DNA of 64,000 bases from Metallyticus violacea. Taxonomy: Eukaryota > Arthropoda > Insecta > Mantodea > Metallyticidae. Shown here one piece after another: positions 12,301-23,477 of this stretch. Location of the stretch: contig CM060841.1 in assembly GCA_030762175.1 (NCBI GenBank), positions 12,746,501 to 12,810,500 of the forward strand. The letters are read 5' to 3'. Positions within the stretch are counted from its first letter, which is position 1. Each line of letters starts with the position of its first letter. The notes below the pieces were generated by a model. The model was not told the DNA's origin, searched no databases, and was given only the letters and a program-made list of their open reading frames with translations. The translations under genes were made by a program, and so were the position numbers.

Positions 12301-12960
12301 TATTTGTTTCCATTACACAACAATACACCATTCAGACATATTTTTAGGAATGTACAAAAATTTTTCAATCACCTGAAATGTATTCTGTAGCTCCCAAGGC
12401 AATCACTAATGCAGGAATACCATGACAATACATATGGTTCTTTTCCTGAGAGAAATGTGGAACAAATTCCTCTTCACTGTGTCTGTACCACGAAAACGAG
12501 TTTATGGAGACAGGAGACTTTTTCTTTTGGCCTAAATCCCAATATTTCAGCAGAAGCCTTTGAAAGACCTAAGTCCCTAACTAAATCAATAAGTTCTGCC
12601 TGTGTAAACTTCTGAGATTGTTGAAAATTGTGTTCTGGGACTCTATCGAAACCGTATCAGAATCTGATGATGATTTCTTTCCAAATGTTTCGATGGAGAA
12701 AGCAAGTAAATATCGGGACCATGTGTGTGCCGACAGATTTGATTAAGTCATTTCTTTCATGTTGTTTGTGTCGTAGTCTGTAACATGACATACACAAAAA
12801 TAGCAATCACCCACATGGTTTTGAGGTTCATGCCAGATCATTGAAACAGCAAACGGCTTACTAGAGTTCTTTTCTTGACTTCATTTTCTTAATTGTTCAT
12901 GCTATTCAAGTATGACATACATTTGGGAGCCCATTTTTTGTCCAGGTCTCCAGCTTGATA
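12301..12960 (-). pseudogene. uncharacterised transposon-type ORF (TE-B), decayed
   Basis: Minus-strand frames in order give MIWHEPQNHVGDCYFC (about 12840-12793), FTQAELIDLVRDLGLSKAS (12617-12561), WYRHSEEEFVPHFSQ and MYCHGIPALVIALGATEYI (about 12490-12375), then a stop-ridden piece ending NGNKY at the mariner edge. I recognise the order of blocks from a repetitive, uncharacterised ORF family that recurs in many arthropod and cnidarian assemblies (ME(P)xNH..DCYFC, then TQAELNDLxRDL, then LLHNGNKY). Function unknown to me; dispersed repetition suggests a transposon protein. The copy is frameshifted at least twice and loses everything downstream of NGNKY. Confidence 0.6.
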
Positions 12961-14853
12961 TGAAAATAAGCTTAAAAAACCTTTTTAACAAAAATTGTAA
13001 CAACTATCTAACAATAAATGTACCATAAATACGGTAAAATATATCAGAGCTATTTTTACACTTTCTAGATTTGTTGCCGATTTATTTTATTTATGGACGC
13101 TCTTTAACATCTCAGATCATAAGCGTCCCATTCAATTCAGGACGTGAAATGGCCGACAAATTTTGCTCAGAGTCCTTTTTTTTTCAGGCTTGAGTTTCTT
13201 TTTCGAGCCGTAAATGTACGTTACACACTTTCTAGAAGATATGCTATTTCAAAAGAAACAAATCTATGAAACACAAATATATTTGTTCACTATATGAAAA
13301 TAAGTTACGAAATGAAATAAATTTCCACGGATTAAAATGAGAAAAAAAAAAAAAAAAAATGTTATATTTGTGTCATTGTTGTGAAACAATGAAATTCATA
13401 GTATTCCTTTGATTCAACCAAGAGTTGTACACACAACTACATTGAAAGTATTATGGAAAAAATTGCTAATTGTAAAAAATTAGTACGTGGTAGGAAAAAA
13501 CGGATTGTAGTTTTGAAATCGGCATATCAATTCAATAGATGGACATATTTTGTAGGAAACTCCATGTATACCAATATAAAATTGTATGAGTGATTCATGC
13601 TGTGTTGTTAATGGTGTTCATTAATATTTTAGTCTTACCTTTTCAAAGGGAGGAAAAATTTTATTTTTATAGAAAATATTTTTCAATTCAGGATAATGAC
13701 ACCAAACAAACATGGCTGTTTTTTTTGCAACATTCCATCTTAGATGCTGAGTGGGAAATGTTTAAAGAAAAATTAAAGATGCAGTGGGATTATAGCAAGG
13801 GGATTAATTGAAACACCAAGGACTTACAAAATATTAAAGATTACGAAGACACCCAAGAATTTGTTTGTTATAGTATGGGCAAATCTTCGAAATTAATGTT
13901 TAGTTGTTTTATATGTTTAATGGCAATAAGTTATTAAATAATTCATAATGTTAATATATGTAAGTTTAGTATTATATAATCGATGCCCTCAAACTTGAAA
14001 AATGTAACGAAACTTGCAGTTTTTGAAGCCACTGTAGAGAGCTTTTGCAATAAACGCAATGCAAGGCCATCTCGACTGTAAAGTACCTTATCTGAGCAGA
14101 TTAATGTGTGCGCTCCGCCAATGTGCATGTGCTTGCTTCACAGACTTGATAACGTTTCAAGGGCGATGCTTAAAACAATTGCCAAGGTCTGAAGCGGATG
14201 TTTTCCTGAATGTCACACCAGTATCACAGCCTATTGGAAAACGTGACAAACAAAACTTACATAATGCCAACTTTGGTTTGCATGTGTCGCAACACTTTCT
14301 GGTTTTTTGGAGTGAGTAAGGAGAGGGGGGTTGTTATATTGCTAAAAGACTGCTAAAGGAGTGCAATATGGACTCAATATTTGATATGGATCTGCTGTAA
14401 TTGTTGATAGTTCTATATAACTGATAGGATATGCTCCTTGCCTGCTCATATTTCGACTGACATGAACAAATATTCAATTATGCCACAGCAATTTCTTTTC
14501 ACCTGCTGATGAAGGCGAAATGTACACTAAATTCGTATCTACCAACTCAATACCCGGCTACCAACAGTGCACAGAGAAATATGAAGATAATGTGGGAAGA
14601 TTCGAGTGTAGGCATGGCGACTAACGAATCCTACCCGCTCTGAGGTGGTTACAAAAAAGGCATGAATGAATTTGGCCTAGACCGGTAGTACCTAATGCTT
14701 TATATTGTGTCTTTGAGCAAGTCATCCCACCCATGTCAGCGTGTCCTGCGTTTGGCCCAATGCTGTAATTAAGGGATTTCGTTTTCATCTAGCACAGAAA
14801 TGGTGGAAGAAAATTCAAATGTGGATTTAAGTAAGCCATACCAACAAAATGAA
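12961..14853. other. AT-rich DNA around one SINE-B fragment
   Basis: Apart from the SINE fragment at 13083-13226, no recognised content. An A19 run lies at 13341-13359. An 86-codon frame at 14059-14319 has no family resemblance. Confidence 0.5.
13083..13226 (-). repeat. SINE-B, fragment without tRNA head
   Basis: Carries the block GGACGCTCTTTAACATCTCA through GAGCCGTAAATGTACG. The right part, which holds the tRNA-like head in other copies, is absent, so this is a 5'-truncated copy read on the minus strand. Confidence 0.75.
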
Positions 14854-15124
14854 ACCACCACGGGTGGCCGAGGTCTTTAAGGCGCGGATTCGTGAACGGG
14901 AGATCTGGGGTTTGAATCCCGCCAGGATTCCTCCCTGATTGACGTTCTTTCCAGGTTTTCCTCAGTCCTCATAAATGGCAGATGCTGGGGAGGTACTCTA
15001 AACTTAGGCATGGAACGTTTTCTTCTTTTAAAAAAAATGCTTTCCAATATATAATTTCATGTCATGTATCACCAGTGTCCACCGCCTGTGGTGCCTCAGT
15101 AGTAAAAACGGGCGTTAAACACCC
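14854..15124 (+). repeat. SINE-A, full-length reference copy
   Basis: A tRNA-derived short interspersed element. Head: ACCACCACGGGTGGCCGAGG then TTTAAGGCGCGG (box A region similar to a tRNA-Ser/Leu D-arm), box B GGTTTGAATCCCGCC at about 14913. Body: TTTCCAGGTTTTCCTCAGTC, then CCTCATAAATGGCAGATGC, GGGAGGTACTCTAAACTTAG and GTATCACCAGTGTCCACCGC. 3' end: GCCTCAGTAGTAAAAACGGG then CGTTAAACAC. Mobilised in trans by a LINE in the usual SINE model; transcription would be by Pol III from the internal boxes. At least a dozen copies, in both orientations, are in this window. Confidence 0.9.
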
Positions 15125-15924
15125 CTTTTTTAAAAAAAATTCGAAATTAGCAATTTTCTGAAGAATTTTAATTATTATTATTAATATTATTACCTGTTTT
15201 AAACATAGGAGAAGTAAGCAACAGTTTTACTGAGGACTTTATTTCAAGCATGCCAAACGATAAACGTGTTGAGATGTTTTGTGACTATGTGCTAGAAAAT
15301 TACATGGACGAAAGCGGCTCTTTTCCTCCTTAATGTGGGCAGCTCCTTCCGCACTACGAAAGTTAACATTTCGAGCTTAATGGTTTGTTTTACTCTCCAC
15401 ATCCACATACATTTCAGTTAGTAGAGGTCTTAAAACACATACATTGCAATGAGAACTAAAATTAACAGATACAGAAAGAAAGCTCATGATAAAGAGGAAT
15501 ATCTTTTACGTAAAGTGATGGAGTGTAAAACAAATGCATAACGTGATATGGTTTTATTAGAGCTGTAGCTTATACATATCTTAAATGAACATGACTTCCT
15601 GTTATTTTAACTATTTATTATTTGACCAATTTCTTCTATATACCGACAATAACAATGCCGACAATACTAAGTCTGTGTAAATTGGGAAGGAAGTAAAAGG
15701 TAGTCAGGCGGTTGCATTAAACCCGGTAGTACATATGTTCATGAGGACTAATTGCTTTATTATTAACATTTCTGTTATCTCCTCATAAATCCACACTTCT
15801 GTATACCCACACCCAATACTGGAAACTATTGTATCACTGATTAACGAATGGATTATTTGTATTTATTGTCACAAAAATTAACTGTTCTTAAACTGTGGGA
15901 AATTTAAGGCTAATATGAAAAATT
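15125..15924. other. nothing recognised
   Basis: AT-rich, no supported frame or repeat. Confidence 0.5.
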
Positions 15925-16245
15925 TGTAAACAAGCGAACTGGATCATAGAGTAAGGCTTGGGACTGGATTAGGGAGGTCCCAGGTTCAAATCCTGCAGTC
16001 GATTAATCTGACTGAGGTTTTCCGTGGTTTAGGAAAAGGCAAGTGTTGGGCAGTGTTTCTCTGCCACGAATTTCATTCCATTTCTATGTGTGCATCTCTC
16101 TGTGTTTGTGATGTCTTTGAGGCGACTCTGACATTGAACTGGCCGTTCATTCAGGGAGTGCCTCATTGTATATATACAAGTGCTCCATATGTGCCCAAAG
16201 ATATTAGCCCCTCGACTCACGACTAACCTAGGCATTGACTTGTAA
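15925..16245 (+). repeat. SINE-C, another tRNA-derived SINE
   Basis: Box A-like GATCATAGAGTAAGGCT (about 15942) and a near-perfect box B GGTTCAAATCC (15983-15993), followed by TGACTGAGGTTTTCCGTGGT. That body start resembles a widespread insect SINE core and is only distantly like the SINE-A body. The GC-richer tail to about 16245 is probably the rest of the body; its 3' edge is uncertain. Confidence 0.6.
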
Positions 16246-17257
16246 GTCTTAGGGGATCTTAGTCATAATGCCAGGAGAGGGTAAAAAAGCAAAGATAATA
16301 TTTTACAAAAAATTTAATGATACAATATTCCCTTTTACTTTTCCCTGACCGTATATCAAACTTAGTTTTTTTCACTATTTATTATATTACTGCAGTACTT
16401 TGTGCATATTAAATGTTCCATTTTTTCTGTGGGTTTTGTTGTTAAACCATACCCCTATAAATAGCCTCTTGCACACATTCACACTTTGCATTATTTGCAA
16501 TAGGGTTTTTTTTTTAACCATTCTAAGGTTGATATTGCACGACTTTATTCAGCAACACTATTGGTGTTGATACTTTTCGGAAATAAATTGAGGTTAGCGA
16601 ATGTTTGTTGTCATGATAATTATTTCGAGTCCGAAGGTTGGCAACATGCATACGTTTCAAAGTTCATTAACTTACCTTAGGAAAATTATAAGCAAGAGGA
16701 GGATTCGGTAAGATAATCGCAATGCGAGAATGATGCCATTTTTATTTATTTATTTATTTATTTATTTGTATTTTTAGTATGGTCATTGAAGTGATTTACT
16801 TACCTAAATTTATTAGCTTTTCTTCCAAACAGAACTGCATGGAGTCTACATTAAATAAAATACAACTAAACACCATTATGACAATTACCACTCACTACTA
16901 TTTTTGTATCAATTATGTAATATTGCGTATTGTAATTTGGGAGACAGATAATCGAAGCGGAGGAGATAAAATGCAATTAGTTATTACTCCAAGAAGAACT
17001 ACGAAAATATACGTAATTGAATAATTAAAAAGCAAATGAACATTTGAGGTTACAACAACAGTCCATGGTATTAAAAATGAACTTAGCTATCAGTTTTTGA
17101 GCACCATGCTTTAAAACTATTGATTAAGTTCCATTCTGATTGGAGAATAAGGTACCACTCAGACCGTACATTGGATGAAAGGCGCTCGCGAGCAATTATC
17201 CCAAATAATATAAAAAAATCAAAATGGAAGACCTAGGGATATAATTATTTAGAATAA
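16246..17257. other. AT-rich, nothing recognised
   Basis: Contains a (TTTA)n run; no supported coding frame. Confidence 0.5.
16737..16767. repeat. (TTTA)n microsatellite
   Basis: About seven tetranucleotide units. Confidence 0.9.
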
Positions 17258-17511
17258 GTAATTTATCTGGAGAGCTCACACCCTCGACTGATATTTGTTA
17301 AGATTATTTCACGAATAAAAAGGGGATTTAAATATAATTTCTTATACTTGGCTTACAATATTGTAATAATTGAACATTGGTATATGAATACTTAATCTTT
17401 TTCAAGCCATCTTCCAAAGACGAATGTCGATCGTCAGTAATGCCAATAGAATGGGGCTAGATTGAGTTTAGAATAGAATATGAATAGAATAGAATAAGAA
17501 TACAAGTGATA

Positions 17512-18110
17512 TACAGAGGTGCCAAAAATGTGTACACTGTTCAAGCAAAGAAAAAACTGTGTTAACATAACAAAACTGAATTCACACAAACAGAAAATGA
17601 TGAGCACTAATCATCTTAGACTTTTACAGTTACAACAGTTGCTCAAAATGCCCACCATCGGCGTCGATACACTTCTGAGTATGTTGAACTACTGATTGAC
17701 CAACGTTTGCGAAAGTGTCCTCAGCGATTGCAGCACATGCCGTTTCAATTTCTTCCCGAAGTGCTGTCAGTGTAGCTGGTTTTCTACGGAATACAACATC
17801 CTTAGAGTTCTCCATAGATAGAAGTCCAACGGAGTTAGATCCGGAGAATCTGTTTTGTACTCACGTCTCTATTACCTTTGAACTTCAACAACATTTTCGG
17901 TTTTCCAGTACCACTTCAAAATTGCTTTCCGCTGTTAAAACGATAATCTTGGCTCCATTTTGTTGTAGCAACGCTAGCATAACGTAATGTGAGTCACATT
18001 ATTTACAGAACATCATACTACACATTACTGTTGTTTTCGGTTCAACTTTGAAACATATTAAATAGATATCTACTGTGAAAGGGTGTATACATTTTGGCAC
18101 CCTCGGTGTA
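17512..18110 (-). mobile_element. mariner-like MITE, copy D1
   Basis: Ends CAGAGGTGCCAAAAATGTGT and, inverted, CCGAGGGTGCCAAAATGTAT, each next to TA. It is an internally deleted Tc1/mariner-like element: the C-terminal coding part and the N-terminal/leader part survive, joined near 17847. Unlike copies at 40336 and 61823, its leader region is not duplicated and its deletion is larger. Confidence 0.85.
17630..17815 (-). pseudogene. transposase C-terminus within MITE D1
   Basis: 61 codons beginning MENSKDVVFRRKPATLTALR and ending CIDADGGHFEQLL, the standard C-terminus of the DUF4817/DDE Tc1-mariner group (KDVVYRRKPATLTALREEIE ... GGHFEHLL). The preceding SPDLTPMDF block is damaged (reads around 17820-17845), and the catalytic core is deleted, so no activity is possible. 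Confidence 0.8.
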
Positions 18111-18692
18111 TTTAACATTCGCGCACAGAATATTCGTGAGACTGAAAATCGACTGTTACAATCCTTACCGCTCGATTAACTAATGCCAACTGAGAAAAAT
18201 CATAACAGAGAAAACATAACACCATTCTGAACAGCAAGTTTATTAAAATTTATGTTTGCTTAGGCTGGCATTGTTACATAATTTACAAAATTATTTCAAA
18301 CTATTTGGCTGAATACAAAAACAATTGTTTGAGTGAATACACATTAAGTTTGTTAAATAAACAATTATTGAAAACATAGTTATTAAATTTGAATTAAGGG
18401 GCTGCAATTTCATTGGACATTTGGGATTTAGTAGATGAACATGTGGAAGTAGAGTTCCGCACTTTATTTAGTATTGCCGAATGCTGTTCTTGATTAATAT
18501 GTATGATGCCCAGGAATTATAGTGGGGGCATAGAGTTGGTTATACTGATCAAAAGACAAATGCAATTCGCTTGGTAAGGAATTTACGATAATTTCACTGC
18601 GATATCAGGATCTGATTGGCAAAAATTACAATTTTTCTTTCATTTCATTGGTCAATTTTATGATGAGGTCCCATAAGTGAAATTAACATTTT

Positions 18693-19286
18693 AAAATCCG
18701 TGCATGTGGGAAGGTATGCTTTACCGTTTCGACGTTGTACAAACATAAGTTGAACTTGTTTCAGAATATCACATATGTGCCCAGGTTTCTTCCGTTCAAT
18801 CTGTTTCTAGAGCGTTTCTTCTTAAACTATGGTGCAAAAACCTTAAAAATAATTAGCATTCAATATTTTTATTCTTGGCAGCAGCTAAAGACACAATCAA
18901 TTGTGTTATGAGGAGAAAAAGAAAACATCTAAACAACTTGAATCAGCTACTTTGTTTGATGACATGGTCGAGACGGATTACAGACGTTAAAAGAGAAACA
19001 TTAGTAATTCCATGTAGCTGATGAAAATATTAGTGTTGAATTACCTAAATTGGTAGGAATGGAGAACATTTTTACTTCAGCCTTGCTCAAGAGCTGATCG
19101 TTTGTGCTTATGCCCCCAATGGAGGTGAGTGAGAAGACACCGGGAGGCCAGAATCCACGGGTAGCGAGGCACCGCATCCTTAACAACACCCAGACGCCTG
19201 CGGAGCCACGTCCAAGGGGTTGGAGCCCTCCAGAAGAACTGCTTCTGTACTGTACATAGGAGCAGAACCTTTCAAAAGGGCAAATA
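18693..19286. other. nothing recognised
   Basis: Partly GC-rich near 19120-19260 with a 97-codon minus frame lacking family resemblance. Confidence 0.45.
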
Positions 19287-19322
19287 ACCGCCACGGTTGG
19301 CCTTAGTTGTTAAAGCGCGGAC
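19287..19322 (+). repeat. SINE-A head fragment
   Basis: ACCGCCACGGTTGGCCTTAG then TTGTTAAAGCGCGGAC matches the SINE-A 5' end. It stops abruptly where the TE-C coding relic begins, so the body was lost or never copied. Confidence 0.55.
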
Positions 19323-20070
19323 ATCTTGCTCTTTTGAGAACAGAATTTCTCCCAAACTTGAAAAATATATTTTACTTTTCAGATGGTTCGGCAGCACAAT
19401 ACAAAAATCGGAAGAGCTTTCAAATTTGTGCAACTACCATAAAGATTTCCAAGACATTGGAGCAGAGTGGCATTTTTATGTCACTGCTCGTGGCTTAGGA
19501 GTTTGTGATGGTGTTGGAGTCATAGTCAAAAGGCTTGTAGCAAAGATCTGTCTTCAAAACCCTCTCTCAAATAAGATCATAACACCTCGACAGCTGTTTC
19601 AGTGGGAGAAAGCAAACATCCCTACAATTTTTTGTATATTACATATACATGAAGACTGTCTGGAAATAGATTTTTACAACTGCGATTTGATGAAGCAGTT
19701 ACTGTTACTAAACTCATCAGTTTCATGCTTCTCTCCCAGAGTCAACTGAAGATTTAGCAACCATAGAACATTCAGCTTCCGAAGAAACTGCTTTATATTA
19801 TGTTAAAATTCAATACCCAGAGTTCAAGACGCACGTTTTGACAACATTACTGGTTTTGTGATATGCACTTATGACAAAGTATGGTATACGGAATGTATTC
19901 TCTCAACGGATGTTGTTGAACGTGAAGTTCTTACATCCAGCTGGACCAACTAAGAAAACAAATGTTCTCATCATGCCAGGAAATTTAATTATTTGCAAAC
20001 TGGTCCAATTAAAGCTACAGGGAGAACTTACCAGCCAACCCCACAAAAGATGACAAAAGCACCCAGTGTA
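19323..20070 (+). pseudogene. uncharacterised transposon-type ORF (TE-C), decayed
   Basis: Frame one carries FYFSDGSAAQYKNRKSF (about 19370-19425); the next frame continues NLCNYHKDF, AEWHFYVTARGLGVCDGVG, VKRLVAKICLQNP, and TPRQLFQWEKANIPTI (to about 19630). Further on, two frames alternate: DKVWYTECILSTDVVEREV, VKFLHPAGPTKKTNV, and PIKATGRTYQPTPQK (19873-20052). I recognise this block order from a repetitive uncharacterised protein family of arthropods (usual text SDGxAxQYKNRKNF..., EWHFFATSHGKGxCDGVGG). SDG and the conserved HGKG/DGVGG region could be part of a DDE/RNase H-like core, but that is inference. At least three frameshifts; dead. The HGKG motif here reads ARGLG. Confidence 0.6.
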
Positions 20071-20292
20071 CTAGTTTAAGATACCGTCTTAAAATTTGGA
20101 CTGAGGAGCTACAAAACATGTACGTTTTAAATTTAGAAAATTTAAAAATTCAGTTTTGTGAAAACTAAAATCAAAACTTTTGAGAAACAGTGAATTTTGA
20201 AAACATCCACAATGGTGTCATGTTATGTATAATATGAAAGCCCTATTCACAAGCTTTAAAGTAACACCTTCTTAATGACTGTGGTTTGATTT

Positions 20293-20577
20293 GGTTTATT
20301 TACGGACGCTCTTTAACATCTCAGGTCATTAACGTCCCATTCCATTCAGGGCGTGAAACGGCCGATAAATTTTGCTCAAATGCCTCTTCTTTTAGGTTTG
20401 AGGTTCTTTATCGTGCCGTAAATGTACGACACGGGACCCACGGCTTTACTTCCCTTCCGAAGGAAGCCATACTTAGGATTTTTACGCCCGAAAAAATTCA
20501 TCGATCCTAGCCGGGTTTGAACCCGCGATCTTGGGTTTAGAAGGCAAGTATGGTTACCACTACATCACTAGGTCCGT
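20293..20577 (-). repeat. SINE-B, full-length reference copy
   Basis: A second tRNA-derived SINE. On the minus strand the head is CGGACCTAGTGATGTAGTGG then TAACCATACTTGCC (box A region), box B GGGTTTGAACCCGG, followed by a body ending in TGAGATGTTAAAGAGCGTCC and an AAT-rich tail CGTAAATAAACCAAATC. Plus-strand landmarks used to find other copies: GGACGCTCTTTAAC, GGCGTGAAACGGCCGA, TTTTGCTCA, TGAGGTTCTTT, TTTTTACGCCCGAAAAA. Five copies here, all in the same orientation. Confidence 0.85.
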
Positions 20578-22802
20578 TAATGAGATAGCTACATAGTTCT
20601 ATAATAAATATAGTTTAAAATCTAGGGTGTTCAGCGAATTTTGACGTACTTCAGGTATTTTGTAAATTTAACATTTAAAAAATAGTCCAAAAACTATGAA
20701 AATAAAAATATTAAAATATCTTTTGTAAAAGTGCAAATGTACATATATCAGCCAAATTCACGACATTAAGGTTTTATGAATTTGATAATTTGACACGGAC
20801 TTACCCCTATGGGTATGGCATTTTCTCAAAAACTAATTTAGGTAAAGCAATGAAATTTGAAAACTTTTACGAAAATTCCTGTACAATTGATCAGTGAAAC
20901 AAATTTTTAGTAACTGTCTTAGTACCGCTATTGGGTCAAGATAAATGAATATTTTATGACTATTTTAGGCATAAAATAAAAAATATCTTAAACAATTTAT
21001 TGCATAATAAAATTTCTTTCAGAAGTGTTAATTTTAAAATATTTAGAAGATTTATAAACATTACAGTAAAATATAACCAACAGTTTTTCAAGAAAATGCA
21101 CCTTAAAATTGTTTAATGTATAAAATTGTAAAACAAAGGGGGCGTGTGACCGTCTCGCTTGTAGCTATTCAACTTTTCTAAACCCTGAAACTACAATCCT
21201 GGAAGTATAATACAATTTTAAGTTAAACTAGAACTTTTTCCCACAAAATGTTCCCATATTTTGCGGTTTTCAATTTATCTACTGCTTATTTTATACTATT
21301 TATTCGTATAGCATCGCTTTTTTTTTTTAAATGTACATTTCATTAGGCATGTAGTTACGTTTCATTTATTTCAATTTGTTTTGTCGCTGCGCAGTAAAAA
21401 TAATAGGCGGGATATGTAACAACGTGTGTAGATTTCTATGATAAATAGATTATCTGCTCGTCTACATTTACAAAATTTGGTCAAGGCAATACAAATTATA
21501 TGCTTTCTGTAAGGGTAGGCTTTGACCTTGTTGCCACGAGGGAGACGAATTAAGTGTCGCGCTTTATTAAGTATTTATGTTGTTGTGAACAAACAGCACC
21601 GCGGTGGGGTTGCCATGGAGATGAACATGCTGACCGTGACCTACATCCCTCACGCCTCGAGTGACGGTTACAACAGCCCCCCTTCATTACTTGGCATTGT
21701 GCTAAACCATTCAGGCTATAATGTGATGTTCCTGCCACGTGGTTAATATTTTATTTGCATTATTTGTTACCAGCCTGCATGCACAACAACTTGCAGGGCG
21801 TTTTTAATTAATGGCACCCTTTTTCTCGTTAAGAAACGTTGTACAAGTGCAGGCAAGACTTTCCACGCAATGTTTTTTACACAAAAGAAACACCTTCATT
21901 CGTTTCTTATACTACGATATACTGAATTTTAGTTTAAACAGGGAATAGTGCACCGTGACTACATCTGATGCTTAAGTATACAAAATTATTAAATGGATCG
22001 CTTATCGCGCATGCGGCATTTCCGCTGTGAGCAAGTGGGCCCCTAGAAGCCGACCACTAACACTGTCCAAGGGCGGTAATGCATATAACAGAAACCTTTT
22101 TAATAATTTATAAAATCAAAATATTCAAAACATTTTAAGAAATTAGTATCTGAAACTGCCACCTTTCTTTGTTCACTCAAAACCAGAAATTCGCCTCAAC
22201 TCAAAATTGATTCATTTTTATTTTTTTCAAAAATGAAAATGATAAACTGAATTGAAGGGTAATTTTTGTCGCTAGAAAGATGTCTACGAAAGCCAAAATA
22301 TCAACTTGCTTCTGGCAGAGTTTTAAATTAAGCTTTACTTAGCGCTTTAAAAATACGTGATGTAATATTTTTCATATATATTTCTCCCATTATGTATTAA
22401 AGTTACCACATTATGTTTAAGCATAAATCTGACGTTATGAAAATACAAATTGTCTGTGTGCATTATCAAAATTACAATATCGTGCCCTCATTGTGCTACG
22501 CAAACGAAACTGATTTTATTCTGTCGCTTTTATCATGTTTCACTTTCAGTTCTGTAAGAAGTGCTTGGTTTTCTACTGTATTTGTGTATTGTGTACGCTT
22601 GAACAAAGAATATTTATTTATGTTTGTTATATACAAAAGAAATCGTACTGTCGAAGAGAAATTTCGTGCTAAATTTTTAAAAGAAACATCTCCATCGGGA
22701 TGTGCAATTTTCAGATTGGTGATCAAAGTTCGATATTAAGGCATTTTCATTGACGAGAAGCAGAGGCGGAAAACAAGGGGGGGGGGGACGGTTTAAGAGG
22801 AG
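20578..22802. other. mostly AT-rich, one GC-rich patch
   Basis: No repeat recognised. A GC-rich patch at about 21520-21745 holds a 74-codon plus frame and an overlapping 62-codon minus frame; neither is recognisable. A G10 run lies at 22780-22789. Confidence 0.45.
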
Positions 22803-22887
22803 GAATGACGTTACCTGCAGACAAAATTCTTGAGTGGTAGAGTTGCAGTCCCGATCCACTTCAGATCGAAAGCGGAGAGAGCCGAAG
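22803..22887. repeat. left arm of a large inverted repeat
   Basis: TGACGTTACCTGCAGAC, AAATTCTTGAG, GGTAGAGTTGCAGTCCCGA and GCGGAGAGAGCCGAA are present, in reverse complement, at 23478-23565 with about 80-85% agreement. Loop about 590 bp. Confidence 0.6.
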
Positions 22888-22940
22888 GTAGTGCAACTTT
22901 CAAGATATAGCTAGATAATTAAATACTGAAGTGCAAAGAC

Positions 22941-23160
22941 ATAATATCTCAGATGGTAAGAGCGTCATGTTGTAGTTGTGAAGGTTGTGAATTTGTATTC
23001 TCACATTCTGATGGTTTTTTTTTCTTCCGGAGTTAGAGGAGATTTGCCACCATTACATCATTTACTCCCTAACTATCACACACATAATGCTATAAATGGA
23101 TATTTACTATTTTTTTCTGCAGCAACCAAAGGAAATTTGCCATCATTCACTCGCTCCTAT
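22941..23160 (+). repeat. possible tRNA-headed SINE (SINE-D)
   Basis: TCTCAGATGGTAAGAGCG is a good box A-like D-arm and GGTTGTGAATTTGTATTC a worn box B (22983-23000). It lies inside the loop of the inverted repeat. Downstream, GAGATTTGCCACCATTACAT and GGAAATTTGCCATCATTCAC repeat each other about 90 bp apart. Confidence 0.4.
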
Positions 23161-23477
23161 TAACTTGTATTTACGAAAAGGAGGAGAGCGCCGTCAGGCC
23201 GTAGCGAGCCGCAGAAAACCCTGGGCCCACCGGTTTCTAGGATTTACCCGAGGTTAGCGTTAAGGTTAGTGTGTCGTGCGTGCGCGCGTATATATGAATT
23301 AATTGCGAATTCCAATAAGACAACGCGGGGTAATTTTCGTAATTAGGTATAACACATTACAGCCAGGAAATTACGGAGGGCGACGCATAGGTAAATATTA
23401 CCGTTAAAAAAATAATTAATACATGCAATATTTACACTTTTACATGCGGTCACGCAAACGATCTCCCCTTTCAGACA

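Larger units (their letters stand above)
17258..18692. repeat. unclassified repeat X, copy 1, split by a MITE
   Basis: The left arm (17258-17460) aligns with 42094-42290: shared TTTAAATATAAT, TTGTAATAATT, GAATACTTAA and GTCAGTAATGCCAAT. The right arm (about 18500-18692) aligns with 42385-42556: GGGCATAGAGTTGG, CACTGCGATATC, CTTTCATTTCATTGG and ATAAGTGAAAT. Between the arms lie a mariner-like MITE (17512-18110) and extra AT-rich DNA absent from copy 2. Element class unknown. Confidence 0.6.

Noticed and set aside
14854..15124. Functional tRNA genes at SINE heads
   Set aside because: Boxes A and B are present but acceptor stems do not close and the sequence continues into a SINE body and tail; they are SINEs.
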